In this document: piece by piece, positions 57,264 through 64,000 of the stretch
How the letters are laid out: each line of letters starts with the position of its first letter
How positions within the stretch are numbered: the first letter of the stretch is position 1
Source of the DNA: Rubrivivax sp.
GTDB taxonomy: Bacteria; Pseudomonadota; Gammaproteobacteria; Burkholderiales; Burkholderiaceae_C
Length of the DNA stretch: 64,000 nt
Reading direction: 5' to 3'
NCBI GenBank assembly: GCA_022842595.1
Contig: JALHPF010000005.1
Location: 95,281 to 159,280 of the forward strand
Position numbers and translations under genes: made by a program
The notes under the pieces: generated by a model
Told to the model about the DNA's origin: nothing
What the model saw: only the letters and a program-made list of their open reading frames with translations
Database searches by the model: none

Positions 57264-58793
57264 TCAGAAACCCGCAGGGCGGGCCAGGTGCCAGTCGGTG
57301 GCCTGCTGCAGTGCGTGGGCGGTGTGCAGCAGCTCGCCTTCCTGGAAGTAGTTGCCGATCAGCTGCAGGCCCACCGGCATGCCGTGGGCTCCGGTGCCAG
57401 CGGGTACGCTCATGCCGGGCAGGCCGGCCAGGCTGCCGGGCAGGGTGAAGATGTCGGCCAGGTAGGCCTGCAGCGGGTCGCCGCTTTTTTCGCCCAGCCT
57501 CCAGGCCACCGTGGGCGCCACCGGGCCGGCAATCACGTCGCATTGCGTGAAGCAGGTCTGGAAGTCGTCGGCGATCATTCGGCGGAGCTTCTGCGCCTGC
57601 AGGTAGTAGGCGTCGTAGTAACCGTGGCTCAGCACGTAGGTGCCGATCATGATGCGGCGCTTGACCTCGGGGCCGAAGCCTTCGGCGCGCGTCTTCTTGT
57701 ACATGTCGAGCAGGTCGCCGTGCTGTGCGGCGCGGTGGCCGAACTTCACGCCGTCGAAGCGACCCAGGTTCGAGCTGGCTTCGGCCGGCGCAATGATGTA
57801 GTAGACCGGGATCGACAGTTCCGTGCGCGGCAGGCTCACGTCCACCAGCGTGGCGCCCAGACGCTCCAGTTCGGCCAGAGCAGCGCGCACGCGGCCTGCC
57901 ACGTCGGTGGCCAATGCAGCGGGAAAGAATTCCTTCGGCAGGCCGATGCGCAGGCCCAACAAGGGCAGGCCCGATGTGGCGCCGGCGCGGGCTTGCAGCA
58001 TCCGGGCGTGGAAGTCTTGCGGCGGGCGCTCCGCGCTGGTCGCGTCGCGCGGATCGAAGCCGCTCATGGCCGACAGCAAGAGCGCGCAGTCGGCAGCGCT
58101 CTTGGCCATCGGGCCGGCCTGGTCCAGGCTCGAGGCGAAGGCCACCATGCCGTAGCGGCTGCACACGCCATAGGTCGGCTTGATGCCGGTGATGCCGCAG
58201 AAGCTGGCCGGCTGGCGGATGGAGCCACCGGTGTCGGTGCCCGTGGCCGCGGGCACCAGGCCGGCAGCCACCGCCGCCGCCGATCCACCCGAGGAACCAC
58301 CCGGCACACGCTGCAGGTCCCAGGGGTTCCTGACCGAACCGAAGGCCGAGTTCTCGTTGGCCGAGCCCATCGCGAATTCGTCGCAGTTCAGTTTGCCCAG
58401 GTTCACCATGCCGGCGCCCGGCGCTTCGCCCGGCAGCCCCGCGCCCAGCCGCGCCACCACGGTGGCGTCGAAAGGGCTCTGGTAGCCGGCCAGCATCTTC
58501 GAACCTGCGGTGGTGGGCAGATGGCTGGCGGGATAGTCGGTGGCGAAGATGTCCTTGTGCGCCAGCGGCACGCCGGTCAGGGGGCCGGCCCGGCCGGCGG
58601 CGCGGCGCTCGTCGGCGGCCTGCGCCTGGGCCAGCGAAGCTTCGGCGTCGACGGCGAGAAAGGCGCCGAGCCCGGCATGTGCGGCCTGGCGGGCCAGCAG
58701 GTGGCGGGTAAGCTCGACGCTGGAAAACTCGCCCTGCTGCAACCCGCGGGCCAGCGCCTCGACGCTGGCATGTTCTACAAGCCCGGCGCTCAT
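57264..58793 (-). CDS. gatA: Asp-tRNA(Asn)/Glu-tRNA(Gln) amidotransferase subunit A
   Basis: The 509-residue amidase-signature protein has the Ser-cisSer-Lys triad: Lys in AHKDIFA, the GGSSGGSAA motif and the nucleophile in [11 protein letters not shown]. It releases ammonia from glutamine for GatB. ATG at 58793 overlaps the gatC stop (ATGA). Confidence 0.96.
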   Translation of the reverse strand: MSAGLVEHASVEALARGLQQGEFSSVELTRHLLARQAAHAGLGAFLAVDAEASLAQAQAADERRAAGRAGPLTGVPLAHKDIFATDYPASHLPTTAGSKMLAGYQSPFDATVVARLGAGLPGEAPGAGMVNLGKLNCDEFAMGSANENSAFGSVRNPWDLQRVPGGSSGGSAAAVAAGLVPAATGTDTGGSIRQPASFCGITGIKPTYGVCSRYGMVAFASSLDQAGPMAKSAADCALLLSAMSGFDPRDATSAERPPQDFHARMLQARAGATSGLPLLGLRIGLPKEFFPAALATDVAGRVRAALAELERLGATLVDVSLPRTELSIPVYYIIAPAEASSNLGRFDGVKFGHRAAQHGDLLDMYKKTRAEGFGPEVKRRIMIGTYVLSHGYYDAYYLQAQKLRRMIADDFQTCFTQCDVIAGPVAPTVAWRLGEKSGDPLQAYLADIFTLPGSLAGLPGMSVPAGTGAHGMPVGLQLIGNYFQEGELLHTAHALQQATDWHLARPAGF

Positions 58794-59089
58794 TCCACCA
58801 CCCGCGGCACGAGGAACAGGCCGGCTTCGACGGCCGGGGCGCTGGCCTGGTTGCGTTCGCGCTGATCGGTTTCGGTGACGCGGTCTTCGCGCAGGCGCAG
58901 ATGCACTTCCTGGATGGCCGACAGCGGGGTGTACAGGGGTTCGACGCCGCTGGTGTCGACGGCACGCATCTGCTCGACGATGCCGAAAAAGTCGTTCAGC
59001 TGGCCCAGCATCTCGGGTTCTTCGGCCGGGCTCAGCTGCAACCGCGCCAGGTGGGCGATGCGGCTCACGTCGTTTGGGGTCAGGGCCAT
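58790..59089 (-). CDS. gatC: Asp-tRNA(Asn)/Glu-tRNA(Gln) amidotransferase subunit C
   Basis: The 99-residue protein has the typical GatC pattern ([36 protein letters not shown]). It stabilises GatA against GatB. It is the first gene of gatCAB, divergent from mreB. ATG at 59089 is conserved. Confidence 0.94.
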   Translation of the reverse strand: MALTPNDVSRIAHLARLQLSPAEEPEMLGQLNDFFGIVEQMRAVDTSGVEPLYTPLSAIQEVHLRLREDRVTETDQRERNQASAPAVEAGLFLVPRVVE

Positions 59090-60471
<1,382 letters not shown>

Positions 60472-60501
60472 GCCAGCCAGCCACCCCGCAGGAGCGACCC
60501 C

Positions 60502-61446
60502 ATGCCCTTGGGAACGCTCGACCGCACCCCGCCGCCGTTCTTCCGCCAGGGCCCTTCGGCCTTGAGCAAGCTCATCTTCTTCTCGGCGCTGGCGTTGTTC
60601 CTGATGGTCGCAGACGTGCGCTTTCGTTGGCTGGAACCCCTGCGCGCCGCGCTGGCCGTGGCCTTGCTGCCGGCGCAGCGCGCCCTGGTCGTGCCGGTCG
60701 ACCTGTGGCGTGGCGGCAGCGGCTACCTGCGAGGCCTGGCCGCCGCTCAGGCCGACGCCGAGACGGCGCGCCGCACGCTCGCCGCGCAGGCGGCACGCAG
60801 CGCGCGCGCCGAAGCCCTGGCGCGTGAAAACGATCGCCTTCGGTCACTGCTGGACCTGCGTGCTGCGCTGGCCCCACGCACCCAGGCGGCCGAGGTCATG
60901 TTCGAAGCCGCCGACCCGTTCTCGCGCAAGGTGTTCATCGACCGTGGCCAGACCCAGGGCGTGGTCGCCGGTTCGCCGGTGATCAACGAAGCCGGCGTGC
61001 TGGGCCAGGTCACCCGCGTCTTCCCGCTGTCGGCCGAGGTCACGCTGCTGGCCGACCGCGACGCTGCCATCCCGGTGCTGAACGTGCGCACCCAGCAGCG
61101 CAGTGTCGCCTTCGGCGGCGGCGCGGGCGTCGAGGCTGGCATGGAACTGCGCTATCTGTCGGGCAATGCCGACGTGCAGGTGGGCGACGAGATGCAGACC
61201 AGCGGCCTGGATGGCGTCTACCCGCCCGGCCTGCCGGTGGCCAGGGTGAAGCAGGTGGAACGCCGAGCCGAAGGCGGCTTCGCGCGGGTGATGCTGGCGC
61301 CAGCCGCTGCCACCGACGGCGTGCGCCATGTGCTGGTGCTGGAGCCGCTGGGCGCGCAGTTGCCGCCGATGCCAGAGGCTGCGGCCTCGCAGCCGGTTGC
61401 TTCCGAACGGCTGCTCAAGACGCCGAAGCGGGGGGTCGCGCCGTGA
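60502..61446 (+). CDS. mreC: Rod shape-determining protein MreC
   Basis: The 314-residue protein has one transmembrane helix (LIFFSALALFLMVADV), a coiled coil (residues 85-115) and a periplasmic two-barrel region with VFIDRGQTQGVVAGSPV and LPVARVKQVERR. It links MreB to PBP2. The gene follows mreB by 30 bases. Confidence 0.94.
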   Translation: MPLGTLDRTPPPFFRQGPSALSKLIFFSALALFLMVADVRFRWLEPLRAALAVALLPAQRALVVPVDLWRGGSGYLRGLAAAQADAETARRTLAAQAARSARAEALARENDRLRSLLDLRAALAPRTQAAEVMFEAADPFSRKVFIDRGQTQGVVAGSPVINEAGVLGQVTRVFPLSAEVTLLADRDAAIPVLNVRTQQRSVAFGGGAGVEAGMELRYLSGNADVQVGDEMQTSGLDGVYPPGLPVARVKQVERRAEGGFARVMLAPAAATDGVRHVLVLEPLGAQLPPMPEAAASQPVASERLLKTPKRGVAP

Positions 61447-61471
61447 TCCTGCGCAAGCCCGGAGGACCGTC

Positions 61472-61993
61472 ATGATCATGCCGCGGGGTTCCGACCAGCT
61501 GCTGCTGCCCGTCAACCCCTTCTTCATCGCCTTCACGCTGCTGCTGGCCCTGGCCAGCAACCTGCTGCCGCTGGGACGCGCGCCGGCGCTTCCCGACCTG
61601 CTGGCGCTGACCCTGGTGTTCTGGAACGTTCACCAGCCGCGCCGGGTGGGGGTGGGCGTGGCCTTCCTGTTCGGGCTGCTCCTGGACGTGCACCAGGGCG
61701 CGATCCTCGGCCACCACGCGCTGGCCTACACGCTGCTGAGTTTCGGCGCCATCACCATTCATCGCCGCATCCTCTGGTTCGGGCTGCTGCAGCAGGCCTT
61801 GCACGTGCTGCCACTGTTCGTGAGCGTGCACCTGGTGCTGCTGGCCATCCGCATGCTGGCCGGAGGCATGTTCCCGGGCTGGACCGGCCTGCTGGCCCCC
61901 GTCTTCGAGTCGCTGCTGTGGCCGGTGGTTTCGGTGCTGCTGCTGGCGCCGCAGCGCCGAGCCCCCGATCCGGATCAGAATCGCCCCCTGTAG
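61472..61993 (+). CDS. mreD: Rod shape-determining protein MreD
   Basis: The 173-residue polytopic membrane protein has five or six hydrophobic helices and the conserved FGLLLDVHQGAILGHHALAY segment. It forms the MreCD complex. ATG at 61472 has GGAGG at 61461-61465. Confidence 0.92.
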   Translation: MIMPRGSDQLLLPVNPFFIAFTLLLALASNLLPLGRAPALPDLLALTLVFWNVHQPRRVGVGVAFLFGLLLDVHQGAILGHHALAYTLLSFGAITIHRRILWFGLLQQALHVLPLFVSVHLVLLAIRMLAGGMFPGWTGLLAPVFESLLWPVVSVLLLAPQRRAPDPDQNRPL

Positions 61994-62000
61994 CCGCGGC

Positions 62001-63971
62001 ATGACTGAATTCAAGGACGTCGAACAGGAAATCGGCCGTTTTCGCGGACGCCTGCTGGCCGCTGGGCTGTTCGTGCTGCTGGGCTTCGCGCTGCTGGCCT
62101 GGCGCATGGTGCATCTGCAGGTGATCCGCCATGACGACCTGGCGACGCAGGCCGAGGCCAACCGTATCGCCGTCGTGCCCGTGGTGCCGAACCGCGGCCT
62201 CATCGTCGACCGCAACGGCGTGGTGCTGGCCACCAACTATTCGGCCTACACCCTGGAAGTCACGCCTGCCCGGCTGGCCGACCGCAGCGCCGCCGCCATC
62301 GACGCGCTGATCGACGAGATCAACGGCCACGTCGAAGTGCCGCTGCGCGATCGCAAGCGTTTCAAGCGACTGCTGGAAGACAGCAAGAACGTCGATTCCC
62401 TGCCCTTGCGCACCAAGCTCAGCGACGAGGAAGTGGCGCGCTTCACCGCGCAGCGCTTCCGCTTCCCGGGGGTGGACATCAAGGCGCGGCTGTTCCGCAG
62501 CTATCCGCTGGGCGAGACCGGCAGCCACCTGCTGGGCTACATCGGCCGCATCAACCAGGCCGAACGCAAGGAAATGGCGGACTGGGACGACGAGATCCAG
62601 GACAACTACAAGGGCACCGACTACATCGGCAAGCTGGGCCTGGAGCAGAAGTACGAGCAAGTGCTGCACGGCAAGACCGGTTTCGAGGAGGTGGAAACCA
62701 GCGCCGGCGGCCGCGCCGTGCGGCGCCTGAACAGCCACCCACCCACGCCCGGCGACAAGCTGGTCTTGTCCGTCGACATCCGTCTTCAGGCGCTGGTGGA
62801 AGACATGTTCGGCGGCCGCCGTGGCGCCCTGGTGGCCATCGACCCGCGCAGCGGCGAGGTGCTTGCCTTCGTCAGCAAGCCCACGTTCGACCCCAATCTG
62901 TTCGTCGACGGCATCGACAGCGAGAGCTGGAAAGAGCTCAACGAGAGCATCGACCGCCCGCTCTTGAACCGTGCGCTGCGCGGCACCTACCCGCCGGGCA
63001 GCACCTTCAAGCCCTTCATGGCCATGGCGGCACTGGAAAGCGGCAAGCGCACGGCCAGCACCGTCATCAACGACGGCGGCACCTTCACCTTCGGCAATCA
63101 CACCTTCCGCAGCCATGGTGACCGCGGCCTGGGCCCGGTGGACATGTCACGCAGCATCATCAAGAGCAGCAACGTCTACTACTACTCGCTGGCCAACGAG
63201 ATGGGCGTGGACCTGATGCACGAGTACCTGTCACCGCTGAGCTTCGGCCAGCGCACCGGCATCGACCTGGAAGGCGAGGTGACCGGCCTGCTGCCGTCGA
63301 CCGAGTGGAAGAAGCGCGCCTACAAGAAGCCCGAGCAGCAGCGCTGGTATGCCGGCGAGACGATTTCGCTGGGCATCGGCCAGGGCTACAACAACTTCAC
63401 GATGCTTCAGCTGGCCCATGCCACGGCCACGCTCGTCAGCGGCGGCAAGCGCTACACACCGCGGCTGGTGCGCGAGATCGAAGACGTGATCACGCGTGAC
63501 CGCCGATTCGTGGCCAACGAGGCGCAGGAGCCCTTGCCCTACAAGCCGGATCATGTGGCCGTGATCAACCGCGCGCTGTATGGCGTGACGCAGGAAGGCA
63601 CGTCCACGCGTGTGTTTGCCGGAGCGCCCTATCAGAGCGGCGGCAAGACCGGCACCGCCCAGGCCATCGGCATCAAGGCCAACCAGCGCTACGACGCCAG
63701 CCGCCTGGAAGAGCACCAGCGCGACCATTCGCTGTACATCGCCATGGCCCCGCTGGACCAGCCCACCGTGGCCCTGGCCGTGGTCGTGGAAAACGCCGGC
63801 TTCGGCGCCGAAGCCGCCGCCCCCATTGCCCGCCGGGTGTTCGACTATCTGCTGCTGGGCCTGTACCCCAGCGAAGAAGACCTGGTGGCCACCCGCATCG
63901 GCAAGAGCAGCGCCCCGAGCGGCACGCCCCGGCGCGCCCTGGATGTGCCGCTGCCGGGGGCGGCGCCTTGA
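62001..63971 (+). CDS. mrdA: Penicillin-binding protein 2 (elongation transpeptidase)
   Basis: The 656-residue protein has an N-terminal membrane helix, a pedestal domain (PVVPNRGLIVDRNGVVLA) and a transpeptidase domain with active-site GSTFKPF, SSN in IKSSNVYYYS and GGKTGTAQA. It cross-links lateral wall peptidoglycan with RodA and MreCD. It starts seven bases after mreD. A rodA gene would be expected to follow outside the window. Confidence 0.96.
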   Translation: MTEFKDVEQEIGRFRGRLLAAGLFVLLGFALLAWRMVHLQVIRHDDLATQAEANRIAVVPVVPNRGLIVDRNGVVLATNYSAYTLEVTPARLADRSAAAIDALIDEINGHVEVPLRDRKRFKRLLEDSKNVDSLPLRTKLSDEEVARFTAQRFRFPGVDIKARLFRSYPLGETGSHLLGYIGRINQAERKEMADWDDEIQDNYKGTDYIGKLGLEQKYEQVLHGKTGFEEVETSAGGRAVRRLNSHPPTPGDKLVLSVDIRLQALVEDMFGGRRGALVAIDPRSGEVLAFVSKPTFDPNLFVDGIDSESWKELNESIDRPLLNRALRGTYPPGSTFKPFMAMAALESGKRTASTVINDGGTFTFGNHTFRSHGDRGLGPVDMSRSIIKSSNVYYYSLANEMGVDLMHEYLSPLSFGQRTGIDLEGEVTGLLPSTEWKKRAYKKPEQQRWYAGETISLGIGQGYNNFTMLQLAHATATLVSGGKRYTPRLVREIEDVITRDRRFVANEAQEPLPYKPDHVAVINRALYGVTQEGTSTRVFAGAPYQSGGKTGTAQAIGIKANQRYDASRLEEHQRDHSLYIAMAPLDQPTVALAVVVENAGFGAEAAAPIARRVFDYLLLGLYPSEEDLVATRIGKSSAPSGTPRRALDVPLPGAAP

Positions 63972-64000
63972 GTGCGGCTGCTTTCGGCCCAGAGCGGCCG

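Noticed and set aside
55792..58965. A single 1,057-residue protein spanning gatB and part of the gatA region
   Set aside because: It is the gatB frame running on into an unrelated frame of gatA. Both true genes have clear starts and family signatures.

Overview
The window is a high-GC proteobacterial chromosome segment, most likely from a betaproteobacterium of the order Burkholderiales (Rubrivivax/Leptothrix/Ideonella-like). The indicators are the gatCAB block divergent from mreBCD-mrdA, the pyrE-xth-ssb-recQ-uvrA neighbourhood, a MobA/MobR-like pair, a polyhydroxyalkanoate-system protein and a tRNA-Phe type typical of that order. The assignment rests on gene content and protein resemblance only.

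Bases 1 to about 21,244 form an accessory defence-type island. It opens with the end of a DNA methyltransferase. Next is a tightly coupled three-gene operon: a deoxynucleoside-kinase-like P-loop protein, an FAD/NAD-binding protein with a GAF-like tail, and a DUF3850/ASCH-like protein. A 1,581-residue fusion of an HSP90/sacsin-type ATPase with an SF2 helicase follows, paired with a Vsr-type endonuclease. A scar holding apparent HsdR and integrase remnants leads into a Nudix hydrolase and a two-gene TIR-transmembrane module. After two lone genes, one with PD-(D/E)XK-like features, comes a 1,346-residue protein that joins a Cap4-like nuclease domain, a STAND-type NTPase, near-identical 40-residue tandem repeats and C-terminal S1 domains. 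A tyrosine recombinase and a 46-base 3' piece of tRNA-Phe close the island, so the intact tRNA-Phe should lie to the left of the window.

From 21.2 to about 32 kb the locus looks like stacked insertions. The tRNA-Phe 3' end with its terminator and downstream flank occurs three times (21.2, 24.9 and 27.9 kb). These copies separate a hydrolase plus two-component cassette, a small-gene cassette with a broken Fic gene, and a second TIR system with an unknown N-terminal half. A membrane NERD protein follows.

From about 32 kb the content looks like host chromosome. A four-gene operon encodes an ECF sigma factor, an unknown protein, a TPR-CHAT protease-like protein and a subtilisin-like lipoprotein. 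After it come a second ECF sigma/YHS pair, a PhoB-like two-component pair and an aromatic hydroxylase divergent from a MarR regulator. The rest is housekeeping: an M20 peptidase and TerB-like cluster, uvrA, recQ divergent from ssb, xthA divergent from pyrE, gatCAB and the mre/mrd cell-shape operon. Between ssb and xthA lies a roughly 340-bp element of nested, nearly perfect inverted repeats.

The best candidates for undescribed biology are the nuclease-STAND-repeat-S1 protein, the kinase/flavoprotein/DUF3850 operon, the two TIR modules and the palindromic element at 53.2-53.5 kb.
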